Shown one piece after another: positions 42,981 to 50,619 of a DNA stretch of 64,000 nt. Below the pieces are notes generated by a model, which worked only from the letters and a program-made list of their open reading frames with translations, did no database searches and had not been told where the DNA came from. Made by a program: the position numbers and the translations under genes. Location: assembly GCA_964438865.1 (NCBI GenBank), contig CAYTMI010000002.1:219720-283719 (forward strand), given 5' to 3'. Position 1 is the first letter of the stretch, and each line of letters opens with the position of its first letter. This stretch comes from G016234445 sp964438865. GTDB taxonomy: Bacteria; Chloroflexota; Dehalococcoidia; Tepidiformales; Tepidiformaceae.

Positions 42981-43913
42981 ATGGGACCCGTGGACTACAT
43001 CGCGCGGCTGACGCGGACCTACGAGAAGCTGGGCTACCCGGCCTACCAGTGGGTGCATAGCGAGACGCCGCCGCCCTGGGCCGAGGTCCGCAAGCCGCTC
43101 GCCGAATCCCGGTTGGGGCTGATCGCGTCCGGCGGGATTTACGCGGCGGGACAGGTCGCCTTCCACTTCAGGGACGACACGGGCATCCGCGCCATCCCCC
43201 GCGACGTGCCCACCGCCGAGCTCCGGACGGCCCATTTCGCCTACGACCAGACCGATGCCCGCAGCGACCCGAACGTCGTCTTCCCCATCGACACGCTTCG
43301 CAACCTGGTAGCTGAGGGAGTGCTGGGCGAACTGGCGAACCACGCCTACACGTTCATGGGCGGGATTTATTCGGCCCGGCGCGTTCGCGAAGAAGTGGCA
43401 CCGGCGCTCAGGCAGCGATTGCAGGACGAACGCGTGGACATCGCCCTGCTGGTGCCCGTCTGACCGGTGTGTCACCAGTCCGTGGGACTGGTTGCGCGCG
43501 AAGTGGAGGCGGCGGGCATCCCCACCCTTTCGATGACCAGCGCCCTGGACATTACCCGGGCGGTGAACCCGCCGCGCGCCGCATTCCTGGACTACCCGCT
43601 TGGGCACACGACCGGCAAGCCGCACGACTCCGCCCTGCAGCGCGCGATCATGCTCGAAGCACTCGGTGCATTCACATCCCTTCGCAAACCCGGGCAGGTG
43701 AAGCCTCTCCCCTTCTGCTGGGACGAAGGCGACACATGGAAGCGGGCGATGGGGGCCACGGACACCAGGACAGAACGACTCGACACCCCCCAGTACCAGT
43801 GCGAAGCGGACCGCCTGAGGGCCGAAGCACAGCCCCCGGGAGACTGCCCGGTCTGCGGGCTCGAAGACATCGACACTGCCATCGGCGACCAACCACCGGC
43901 TTCCCGACTGTAA
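42981..43913 (+). CDS. Selenoprotein B-family protein (glycine/sarcosine/betaine reductase type) with in-frame UGA
   Basis: One 310-residue chain if the TGA at 43461-43463 is read as selenocysteine (Sec161). The parts before and after are in the same frame without a gap: ...VDIALLVPV-Sec-PVCHQSVGLVAREVEAAG. The family of GrdB-like 'selenoprotein B' proteins has a U-x-x-C motif at this point, followed by the same H-Q-x-x-G-L-x-A-R-x-x-E-x-A-G-I-P sequence; C164 is the expected partner. The C-terminal part has another CxxC (GDCPVCGLED). A stem-loop directly after the UGA fits a bacterial SECIS. Such proteins are redox enzymes related to the substrate subunits of glycine and D-proline reductases, but many stand-alone members have no known substrate. 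A divergent Cys-rich ArsR regulator lies 84 bases away. No sel genes are in the window. Confidence 0.88.
43464..43494 (+). promoter_or_regulatory. Candidate bacterial SECIS stem-loop
   Basis: ACCAGTCC (43474-43481) and GGACTGGT (43485-43492) form a perfect 8-bp stem with a GUG loop (or 7 bp with loop CGUGG). The loop begins 18 bases after the UGA, inside the 16-37 base range used by SelB, and has a G at its first position as bacterial SECIS loops require. The stem is translated as part of the gene. Confidence 0.7.
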
Positions 43914-43939
43914 ACAGCGGTGCTGGGGACTACAGCTAG

Positions 43940-44779
43940 TCAGGCCACGGTGAAGGTCGCGCCCTCCAGGCCGGGGCTGTAGCGGAACGGCCACCGCTTC
44001 GAGCCGAGGGCGGTGGCCGCCATCGCGTCCAGCATCTCGTCGGCGTGGGAAGGGTCGTGGTGGAAGCTGACGAAGTGCTCCACGCCCGCGGCCTCGGCGA
44101 AGGCGAGCGCCTGGCCGATGGTGCAGTGCCCCCATCCCGGCCGCGTGGCGTACTCGGCGTCGATGAATTGCGTGTCGTGGATGAGCAGGCCGACGCCGGC
44201 CGCGAGGTCGAACCCGGACGTCCAGCGCGTGGGGGCGGGGAAGTCCTTCACCCCAAGCGCCGGCTCATGGTCGGGCATGTAGGTCAGGCTGGCTCCGCCT
44301 TCGCTGACGCGAAACCCGAGCGTCGCTCCCGGGTGGCAGATGAGGTCGGCGGCGACGTGGAAGGGGCCGATCTCGAGTTCGCCGCGGGTGAGGTCGTGGA
44401 TCTCGAGGTCGCAGGGGAGGTCGCGGAGGAGGACCGGGAACAGCGGCGGCGAAAGATAGCGGGTGAGCCGTTCGCGCAGGTGCATGGTGGCGAACGATGG
44501 CCCCCAGATGTGCACCTCCATGCCAGGCGTGTAGAGCGGGTTGAAGAAACCGAGACCCTGCACGTGGTCCATGTGCAGGTGGGTGAGGAGGATGTCGACC
44601 CGCTTGAGGCCGGGCTCCAGGAGCGTCCCTAGGCGGCGGATGCCCGTGCCGGCGTCGAGCACGAGGATGGCGCCATCGGCCGACCGCACCTCGACGCAGG
44701 AGGTGTTCCCGCCATAGCGGACGGTTTCCGGCCCGGGCGCGGCGAGCGAACCACGGGTGCCCCAGAGCGTCGCCTTCAC
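43940..44779 (-). CDS. MBL-fold metallo-hydrolase
   Basis: 279 residues. N-terminus TLWGTRGSLAAPGPETVRYGGNTSCVEV and LDAGTGIRRLG are typical of a phosphodiesterase/RNase Z-like MBL subgroup; the metal site THLHMDHVQGLGFF (HxHxDH) is intact, with later ligands in YMPDHEP, IHDTQF and FVSFHHDPSHADEM. It resembles cyclic-nucleotide or signal-coupled MBL proteins of cyanobacteria and Chloroflexota. The ATG overlaps the PAS gene stop (ATGA), so a sensor-effector pair is likely. Confidence 0.85.
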   Translation of the reverse strand: MKATLWGTRGSLAAPGPETVRYGGNTSCVEVRSADGAILVLDAGTGIRRLGTLLEPGLKRVDILLTHLHMDHVQGLGFFNPLYTPGMEVHIWGPSFATMHLRERLTRYLSPPLFPVLLRDLPCDLEIHDLTRGELEIGPFHVAADLICHPGATLGFRVSEGGASLTYMPDHEPALGVKDFPAPTRWTSGFDLAAGVGLLIHDTQFIDAEYATRPGWGHCTIGQALAFAEAAGVEHFVSFHHDPSHADEMLDAMAATALGSKRWPFRYSPGLEGATFTVA

Positions 44780-45171
44780 CGGCCGTGCGCCTCCCAGAAC
44801 ATCGCAACCGCCCCAAGGAAGCGGCCTTCCTGCCCCTGGATGGGGAATGCGGTGGCTTCGATAAGGCGGGTGACGCCGTCGAAACCGCGGATTCGGAGTC
44901 GCTTGTGGGCGGGCTGGCGGCGGAGCAACGCCACCCCCAGCGGGTGCTTCGTCCGCGAAATCGGGGCGCCGGACTCATCCGTGGTGACGAAGATCGCGGC
45001 GAGGTTTTCGAGCGGGACTTCGTCGAATTCGTCGAAGCGGTGACCGAGCAACGCTTCAGCCGGTTCGTTGAAGAAGAGGAGTTTGCCGTCGGCGCCGGCA
45101 ATGAAGACGGGCAGCGACAGGTAGCTCGCCCACTGGCGAAGGAGGATGAGTTCGATGGCTAACTGCGCCAT
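44776..45171 (-). CDS. Single PAS-domain protein
   Basis: 131 residues from the ATG at 45171 (GGGGAG ribosome site 7 bases upstream). A PAS fold is seen: LPVFIAGADGKLLFFNEPAEALLGHRFDE, then the mid strands and ATAFPIQGQEGRFLGAVAMFW. No output domain is attached, so it probably acts through a partner; the coupled MBL hydrolase is the obvious candidate. Ligand unknown. Confidence 0.8.
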   Translation of the reverse strand: MAQLAIELILLRQWASYLSLPVFIAGADGKLLFFNEPAEALLGHRFDEFDEVPLENLAAIFVTTDESGAPISRTKHPLGVALLRRQPAHKRLRIRGFDGVTRLIEATAFPIQGQEGRFLGAVAMFWEAHGR

Positions 45172-45280
45172 GGCCGCTCCCCGGCGCGACGACAAACGAT
45201 GGCGTACACCGGGGGCATTCTAGGCCATGCCCCCGCTATGTCAGCGCCGCGAGTGTGAGGCGCCCAACAGACGGCCCCCG

Positions 45281-46036
45281 CTATGGGCGGATGTCCCTCG
45301 CGTAATCCCGCCCGCCGCGGACGGTGACACGCATAATCGCCCCCGCGCGCGAATCGTCTTCGACCAGTTCCACGACGCCCGCGGCGATGTCCTCTGGCTG
45401 GAGAATCCCGCCGAGCAAGCGCTTCGTCTCTTCGAGGCGCTCTTCGTTCCCGTCGCGGTGGACCAGGGGCGTATCCACGTAGGAAGGGCAAATCGCGTTC
45501 ACGCGGATGCGCGCTTCCATCGCGAGGTAAGCGAGCGACCGGCTGAAGTTCACCACGCCCGCTTTGGAAGCCGCATACACGGGCGACACCGGCATCGGCA
45601 GAAGGCCCCCCATGGAGGCGGTGTTGACGATGACGCCGCCGCGGCCGCTCTTGCGCATCTCGCGGACGGCGATGCGGGTGGCGTCGATCACCGCGGTCAG
45701 GTTGATGTCGAGAATCCGCCGCCAGTCGCCGGGGTCGTCAGCGAAGAGGTCTTCCCCGCCAATTCCCGCGTTGTTGAAGGCGATGTCGAACCGCCCGAAG
45801 TGGTCCACGGCCGAGGCGAAGGCGGCAGCAAGGTCTTCGGTCCTGGTCACATCGCAGGGGCGGTAGACGGCGATCCCGCCGGCCGCACCCACGAGGTCCA
45901 CGGTCTTGGCGCCGCCCGTCTGGTCGATATCCGCGACGATGATGCGGGCGCCGCGTTGTGCCAGCGCCACCGCCGTCGCCCGCCCGATGCCCGACCCGGC
46001 CCCACTGATGACGGCCGCTGTGCCCTTGATCTCCAT
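45281..46036 (-). CDS. SDR-family oxidoreductase
   Basis: 251 residues, classical short-chain dehydrogenase. Cofactor loop SGAGSGIGRA (TGxxxGxG type) near residues 12-20, an Asp in VADIDQTGG suggesting NAD preference, NNAGIGG, and the active site with Ser (NTASMGG) and Y-x-x-x-K (VYAASKAGVV). Start at the ATG at 46036, preceded by AGGAGAAC. The alcohol substrate is unknown. Confidence 0.92.
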   Translation of the reverse strand: MEIKGTAAVISGAGSGIGRATAVALAQRGARIIVADIDQTGGAKTVDLVGAAGGIAVYRPCDVTRTEDLAAAFASAVDHFGRFDIAFNNAGIGGEDLFADDPGDWRRILDINLTAVIDATRIAVREMRKSGRGGVIVNTASMGGLLPMPVSPVYAASKAGVVNFSRSLAYLAMEARIRVNAICPSYVDTPLVHRDGNEERLEETKRLLGGILQPEDIAAGVVELVEDDSRAGAIMRVTVRGGRDYARDIRP

Positions 46037-46155
46037 CACCGTTCTCCTCTGCTGTTCGTTCCCCCGAATGTACCCCGCGCGGGCACTGGCCGCTCGCTGG
46101 AGGGTGGGATGCCCGGCGATAATGGCGGCCGGCCTTTCGCCACACCGGAGTCCCC

Positions 46156-46212
46156 CTGCCCATCTACGCCGTCGGCGACAAGGTCCCCCGGATTCAGCCC
46201 GACGCCTTCATC
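46156..46212 (+). pseudogene. N-terminal fragment of a gamma-carbonic anhydrase
   Basis: The plus strand reads LPIYAVGDKVPRIQPDAFI, very close to the usual N-terminus of gamma-class carbonic anhydrase-like hexapeptide proteins (M-P-I-Y-x-x-G-D-x-V-P-x-I-x-P-x-A-[FY]-[VI]). After residue 19 the similarity ends and no hexapeptide repeats follow. The start codon position holds CTG. It looks like a gene cut short by a deletion joining it to the small zinc-ribbon gene. Confidence 0.5.
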
Positions 46213-46250
46213 GCTGCCTGGAACGCTGCCATCGCCAAGGCTGGAGGGCG

Positions 46251-46391
46251 ATGGCGGACGGGCGCTTCTTCGGCATCCGCTGCCCGTACTGCCGGCGGCT
46301 GGCGGCGGAGGCGGTGAAGGGGTCCGTGGCGCGGGTGAAGTGCGCACGCTGCGGGGCCTGTTGGTGCGGCAGGTGGAAGGCGCGCGGGTGA
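46251..46391 (+). CDS. Small zinc-ribbon protein, Com-like
   Basis: 46 residues starting at an ATG preceded by GGAGGGCG. Two CxxC pairs (GIRCPYCRRLAAEAVKG and VKCARCGACW) with a 16-residue spacer resemble the phage-Mu Com family of small zinc-finger regulators (pattern IRCxxCxxLL...IKCPRC). It sits directly after a carbonic-anhydrase fragment, so it may have arrived with, or be left from, a mobile element. Too short for a firm call. Confidence 0.45.
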   Translation: MADGRFFGIRCPYCRRLAAEAVKGSVARVKCARCGACWCGRWKARG

Positions 46392-46397
46392 TCAGGT

Positions 46398-46574
46398 TCA
46401 GATACCTGCGAGACAGTCGCGGAGCGACTGGCGAGCGGCCGGAGAGGGAGGCGACACCACAGCGGTCTGGGACGACTCAGCACGCTCGCGGGCAGAACCG
46501 AAAGCGAGGAGGAACGCCAGCCCGAGCGCGGCAACGGGGATCGACCGTCGGATGCTGCCGCGGCGAACGCTCAC
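46398..46574 (-). CDS. Possible short membrane or exported peptide
   Basis: A GTG at 46574 opens 58 codons: basic VSVRRGSIRRS, a hydrophobic run PVAALGLAFLLAFGS, then a polar tail with one Cys. The pattern fits a signal peptide or small membrane protein, but there is no good ribosome site or homologue known to me. It fills most of an otherwise empty 295-base gap. Confidence 0.3.
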   Translation of the reverse strand: MSVRRGSIRRSIPVAALGLAFLLAFGSARERAESSQTAVVSPPSPAARQSLRDCLAGI

Positions 46575-46687
46575 GCGCGGGAGTCTAGCACGGAAATGAA
46601 CTTCGTTCGGGATGGCGCTGACCCTCTGATCGCGACAACTCCTGTCGGATTTCGCACCGCAGAGGCCCGCATGCTCCCTGGCTGACC

Positions 46688-47149
46688 TCACCGCTGCGGG
46701 ACAGACCCCTGCTGCGAGTGCAGCCGAATGCCGGGCATCTGGAACGGAACCAATTCGGTGAGCACGCCGTGCACGTCCCTGGGGTAGAAGAACGCCGCGC
46801 CCGCCTTCGGCCCGAGGTCGACTCTGCGAAGGCCCTCTCCGCTCAGCCGGGTTGCCTCGTCCTCGACGTTATCCACCGCATAGCCGATGTGATGGAGCCC
46901 GGGCCCGCGTTTCGCGAGGAACTTCGCCGCGCCGCTGCTGTCATCCTGGGGAACGATGACCTCGATCAGCGTTTCGCCCTCCCCAACTTCCAGGAAGTAG
47001 TTCAGCGTCCGTTCCGGCTCGAAGTACGAACCCTTCTCGCCTGCCCCCTTCCAGTCAGAAACCGGGAAGCCCATCTTCACCAGCAGCACGTCCCGGGCTT
47101 CCTGCCAGGACGGCGAAACGAGCCCGATGTGGTCGATGCGGCGGATCAT
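46688..47149 (-). CDS. VOC-family protein, methylmalonyl-CoA epimerase-like
   Basis: 153 residues, two beta-alpha-beta-beta-beta modules. Metal ligands of the glyoxalase/VOC fold appear as RRIDHIGLV (His), LIEVIVP (Glu), LHHIGYAVDNV (His) and VLTELVPF (Glu). Length and motifs match methylmalonyl-CoA epimerases and relatives. No mutase genes are adjacent, so the reaction is not proven. ATG at 47149 is chosen by the family start MxxxIDHIG. Confidence 0.82.
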   Translation of the reverse strand: MIRRIDHIGLVSPSWQEARDVLLVKMGFPVSDWKGAGEKGSYFEPERTLNYFLEVGEGETLIEVIVPQDDSSGAAKFLAKRGPGLHHIGYAVDNVEDEATRLSGEGLRRVDLGPKAGAAFFYPRDVHGVLTELVPFQMPGIRLHSQQGSVPQR

Positions 47150-47315
47150 GCTTGACCTCGGCAGGGAGGGTGGAGGGTAAACCAATGTGAGCGGAGCGGT
47201 TTAGAGCGCCTTGAGAAACCGATTGGCTCTGCCGGCATCCTACTGGAGGGGGCTGGCGATGTCTGCAGCACCTTCGGCCCGGGCGGGCCCCGGCGCTTGA
47301 ACCGTTGGGTGGGGG

Positions 47316-49037
47316 TTAGGGCGCTGCTGGGATGTTCTCGTAGTAGGGGATGACCACCTCTCCCGGCGTCGCCGCCGGCCCGACCATCATGCCCATGATC
47401 GGGTGCACGACGTCTGGCGCTATCTCGATGTTCACGATCGCGGGCAGGCCCGAGTCGAACGCCCGCTGGATGGCCGGGCCGACCTCTTCGAAATTGCTGA
47501 CGCGTTCCCCATAGCCCCCGAGGGCGATAGCCACCTGCTCGTAGTTGCTGTCGTTGAGCTGTGCGATCACGCCCGCTCCGGACCCGAAGATTGCCTCCTG
47601 GCCGTGGATCGACATTCCCCAGACCGTGTTGTTGAAGACGATGCTCACGATCGGCAGTTTGTGGCGCACCATCGTGTCGATCTCCTGCAGATGGAAACCA
47701 ACCGCGCCGTCGCCCACCACCTGCACCACGCGCCTCTCCGGGTGAGCAACGCTGGCGCCCACGGCGAAGCCGAATCCCACGCCCAGTGTCCCGAGGTAGC
47801 CGTTGGTGAGCACCCCACCGGGCGCGGAGGATCTGCTAAAGGCACCGGCCCATACGCCGGTTTCGCCGCCGTCGATGGTGACGATCACGTCTGGACCGAA
47901 GGCATCGAAAATCGCCTTGGCCGCGTGGAACGGGTGGAGGCGGCCACTCGGGGCGTGTGCCGGGATGGAGGCGAATGGCTGCTCGAATGGCACCGATGCC
48001 GCCTTCGCTCGCCCGCACCACTCCGCACGGTCTGGCCAGGGAGCCGCATCGCCCAGCATCGCCCGGACCGTCTCCTGGCAGCCTGCTGCTATCCCGGCGT
48101 CCGCCTCCCGAAGCCGCCCGATTTCAGCGGGTTCCGTGTCCACCTGGATGAGTTTCGCGGCGTGCGGAATGATCCTGCCGCTGCGGCCGGCAGTGTAGAG
48201 CCCCTGGCGCGCGCCAAGCAGCATGACGACGTCGGGGGGCGTTCCCATGGCCTGGAGCATGCCCAGGCCGCCGGCGCCGCGGCAATTCGCCGGGTGATCG
48301 ACCGGCAGCATTCCGTGAGCTTTGCCGGTCGTGAAAACGGGAATCATCGTCCGGTCCGAAAACTTCAGGATCTCGGCATCGCAGTGAGGGAAGAGCGTTC
48401 CTCCGCCAACGATGATCGCCGGCCGTTCCGCCTCGCGCAGGAGGGCCAGGGCGCGTTGTAACGGGCCCGGCGCAGGTGCGGCTCGCGCCACCTCGAACCC
48501 CGTGGCGCGCGTTACCAGCCGTTCGTCCACCGGGGTGAAAAAGACGTCTATCGGAATGTCCAGCAAGACCGGGCCGGGCCGGCCACCGTAGGCGGTGCGC
48601 ATGGCCAGCGCTACCAGGTCCGGAATGCGTTCCGGGTGCGTTACGCGGTGTGCCCACTTGGTAACAGGCCGCGCCGCGGCCGCCTGGTCGAACCCTCCCT
48701 GGAGGACATTCAACTCGTTTTCCCGCAGAGGTGGACTGCTCGTGATGTAGAGGACGGGGATCGCGTCCAGGTAGGCGTTCGCGATCGACGTGTAGCTGTT
48801 CGTGAACCCCGGCCCCGCCGTGACTGCGCACACCCCGATCCGGCCGGTCGTTCGCGCGTAGGCTTCGGCGGCGTGGCCCGCGGTGGACTCATGGCGCGTG
48901 TCTATGAGGCGGATGTCATGGCGCTTGCATGCCTGGAGGAACGAATCGAGGTGCCCGCCATGCAACGCGAACACGTCCCGAACGCCCGCCTCGACCAGTG
49001 TCCGGGCCAGGATCTCTCCGGCATCAATACTCGCCAT
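47316..49037 (-). CDS. ThDP-dependent enzyme, acetolactate-synthase-like
   Basis: 573 residues. Three-domain thiamine-diphosphate enzyme: N-terminal pyrimidine-binding part with DTRHESTAGHAAEAYAR (catalytic Glu), a central domain, and the pyrophosphate site GDGAVGFHLQEIDTMVRHKL...NN near residues 445-475. This is the acetolactate synthase / oxalyl-CoA decarboxylase / benzoylformate decarboxylase superfamily. No small regulatory subunit follows and no ilv genes are near, so a catabolic decarboxylase or lyase (for example oxalyl-CoA or 2-hydroxyacyl-CoA lyase) is as likely as acetolactate synthase. ATG at 49037. Confidence 0.85.
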   Translation of the reverse strand: MASIDAGEILARTLVEAGVRDVFALHGGHLDSFLQACKRHDIRLIDTRHESTAGHAAEAYARTTGRIGVCAVTAGPGFTNSYTSIANAYLDAIPVLYITSSPPLRENELNVLQGGFDQAAAARPVTKWAHRVTHPERIPDLVALAMRTAYGGRPGPVLLDIPIDVFFTPVDERLVTRATGFEVARAAPAPGPLQRALALLREAERPAIIVGGGTLFPHCDAEILKFSDRTMIPVFTTGKAHGMLPVDHPANCRGAGGLGMLQAMGTPPDVVMLLGARQGLYTAGRSGRIIPHAAKLIQVDTEPAEIGRLREADAGIAAGCQETVRAMLGDAAPWPDRAEWCGRAKAASVPFEQPFASIPAHAPSGRLHPFHAAKAIFDAFGPDVIVTIDGGETGVWAGAFSRSSAPGGVLTNGYLGTLGVGFGFAVGASVAHPERRVVQVVGDGAVGFHLQEIDTMVRHKLPIVSIVFNNTVWGMSIHGQEAIFGSGAGVIAQLNDSNYEQVAIALGGYGERVSNFEEVGPAIQRAFDSGLPAIVNIEIAPDVVHPIMGMMVGPAATPGEVVIPYYENIPAAP

Positions 49038-49085
49038 ATCGTCCCCCGCGTGGGCCGTTCGGCAGTCCCGGCTGCTTCCGGGCTG

Positions 49086-49091
49086 AGTATA
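49086..49091 (-). promoter_or_regulatory. TATACT -10 box of the ThDP enzyme gene
   Basis: Minus-strand TATACT about 48 bases before the ATG, followed in the leader by a CCCGG-AAGCAG-CCGGG hairpin. No clear -35. Confidence 0.4.
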
Positions 49092-49218
49092 TACGCCAGC
49101 CGGGCCCGCCACTTCGTCGCCAGGGAACCCCCATCGGCACGTTCGAGAACGGGCAGTGAGGACATAGCCGCGGCTTAACGCATCCACCCAGACAGGCGAG
49201 ACCAGGCGTGTTGGTGCC

Positions 49219-49418
49219 CTAACCCTTCTCCGTTGCGGCGCCCATCAGGACGGCGTCGGTCCAGCCTCCGTTGAAGCCAGCGAGCGCGCCGCGTGCGACC
49301 CTGAGGCCCTCCTCGCGCGGCAGGCTGCCACCCATGCCACTGCCAGGGAGCAGCCCGGCGCCTCGAACATGCACAGGGTGCGCCAGGCCGCCTGAAGCGG
49401 ATCCAGGCGGCTCACAGT
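49219..49418 (-). pseudogene. C-terminal remnant of an unidentified gene
   Basis: An open minus-strand frame ending at a TAG (49219-49221) reads VHVRGAGLLPGSGMGGSLPR, then EEGLRVARGALAGFNGGWTD and AVLMGAATEKG. It has normal codon bias and a structured look (GSGMGG, amphipathic helix) but no proper start or upstream domain; a stop lies just beyond 49418. I read it as the tail of a lost gene or a short real gene from the GTG at 49374. The family is not recognised. It lies in a 500-base gap (49038-49546) that otherwise holds only promoters, a hairpin and short repeats. Confidence 0.3.
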
Positions 49419-49419
49419 T
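49387..49419 (+). terminator. Hairpin with T-run
   Basis: GCCGCCTG, 9 bases, CAGGCGGC is a perfect 8-bp stem; TCACAGTTTTA follows on the plus strand. Could be an old terminator at the border of the accessory region. Confidence 0.35.
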
Positions 49420-49447
49420 TTACTCAGAGGTGTCTAGGAATCGTTAA

Positions 49448-49463
49448 GGCGCCTATGCGCCTA
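49448..49463. repeat. GCGCCTAT direct repeat
   Basis: GCGCCTAT occurs twice in tandem, and AGGCGC-CTAT-GCGCCT is also an inverted repeat. It lies about 85 bases upstream of the GH130 gene, close to where its promoter should be, so a regulator site is possible. Confidence 0.35.
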
Positions 49464-49546
49464 TACACCACTCCCACGTTCCCCTACGATAGTTTTGAGA
49501 GACGCGTGGTTCCCCAACCCTGACCGGGCGTCTAGGAGGCGTGGGA

Positions 49547-50602
49547 GTGGCCAACGAGGCTGTCCCCGTGGCGCGTCCAAACGGTGGCCGGAACGGTCAC
49601 CTCCGTCAACTGTTTTCGCGCCACTTTGGCAACCCCATCCTTACTGCGGCTGACTGGCCCTACGCGGCAAACACCGTGTTCAACCCGGGGGCCGTGCGCC
49701 TTGCGAGCGGGCAGACGTTGCTCCTGGTCCGCGTCGAGGATCGCCGCGGCGTATCTCACCTGACCACGGCGCGCAGCGCCGATGGCTTAAGTGGCTGGAA
49801 CGTCGATCTCCTCCCCACCCTGGCGCCGAACCCGGAGATGTTCCCGCAAGAGGTGTGGGGGATCGAGGATCCGCGGATCACGTGGCTGCCGGAGATGGCG
49901 CAATACGCCATTACCTACACCGCCTACTCCCGCAACGGACCGCTCGTCGCCCTGGCATTGACGGAAGACTTCCGGACGTTTGACCGTCGCGGACCGATAA
50001 TGCCCCCGGAAGACAAAGACGCGGCGCTCTTCCCTCGCCGGCTGGGCGGCCGCTGGGCACTCATCCACCGGCCAGTGCCGAGCGCCCCTGGGGCGAAGGC
50101 CAACATCTGGGTCTCGTTCTCCCCCGATCTGCGGCACTGGGGCGACCACATGCTGCTGCTTGAAGCGCGCGAGGGGGCGTTCTGGGATGCCGGCAAGATT
50201 GGTCTCTCGCCGCCGCCGATCGAGACAAGCGAGGGCTGGCTCATCATCTACCACGGCGTGCGGCATACGCCGGCTGGCGCCATCTATCGCCTCGGCCTCG
50301 CCCTCCTCGACCGGGATGACCCGTGCGTCGTTCTTCGCCGGGGGGAGGAGTGGGTTTTCGGACCTGAAGAGCCGTACGAGCTGATGGGTGACGTGCCGAA
50401 CGTGGTCTTCCCGTGCGGAGTGGTGGTCGATGATGCGACCGACGAGCTGCGCATGTACTACGGGGCGTCCGACACCTGCGTCGCCGTCGCCACGGCGAAG
50501 GTATCCGAGCTGCTCGAATGGCTGTTCACCTGCGCTCCCTGCGCGCCGGCGGGCCTGCGTGCCGGCGAACACGACGGTCACCTGCAGCTCGGCGGCCGCT
50601 AA
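49547..50602 (+). CDS. GH130-family glycoside phosphorylase/hydrolase
   Basis: 351 residues with a five-bladed beta-propeller plan. The catalytic Asp is D108 in VWGIEDPRITWLP; NTVFNPGAV, the WDAGKIGLSPPPIETSEGWL segment, YHGVRH and the final YYGASDTCVAVAT are GH130 hallmarks. Members phosphorolyse (sometimes hydrolyse) beta-mannosides such as beta-1,4- or beta-1,2-mannooligosaccharides. I prefer the GTG at 49547 to the one at 49541, because AGGAGG (49534-49539) is then 7 bases away. Two GT4 genes and a barrel glycosidase follow on the same strand, suggesting a mannose-containing glycan pathway. Confidence 0.87.
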   Translation: MANEAVPVARPNGGRNGHLRQLFSRHFGNPILTAADWPYAANTVFNPGAVRLASGQTLLLVRVEDRRGVSHLTTARSADGLSGWNVDLLPTLAPNPEMFPQEVWGIEDPRITWLPEMAQYAITYTAYSRNGPLVALALTEDFRTFDRRGPIMPPEDKDAALFPRRLGGRWALIHRPVPSAPGAKANIWVSFSPDLRHWGDHMLLLEAREGAFWDAGKIGLSPPPIETSEGWLIIYHGVRHTPAGAIYRLGLALLDRDDPCVVLRRGEEWVFGPEEPYELMGDVPNVVFPCGVVVDDATDELRMYYGASDTCVAVATAKVSELLEWLFTCAPCAPAGLRAGEHDGHLQLGGR

Positions 50603-50619
50603 GCCTGGTGGTGTCGCCG

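Noticed and set aside
43464..43913. Separate second gene starting at GTG 43467
   Set aside because: It continues the selenoprotein frame in phase, lacks a ribosome site, and its first residues are the C-terminal side of the U-x-x-C motif.
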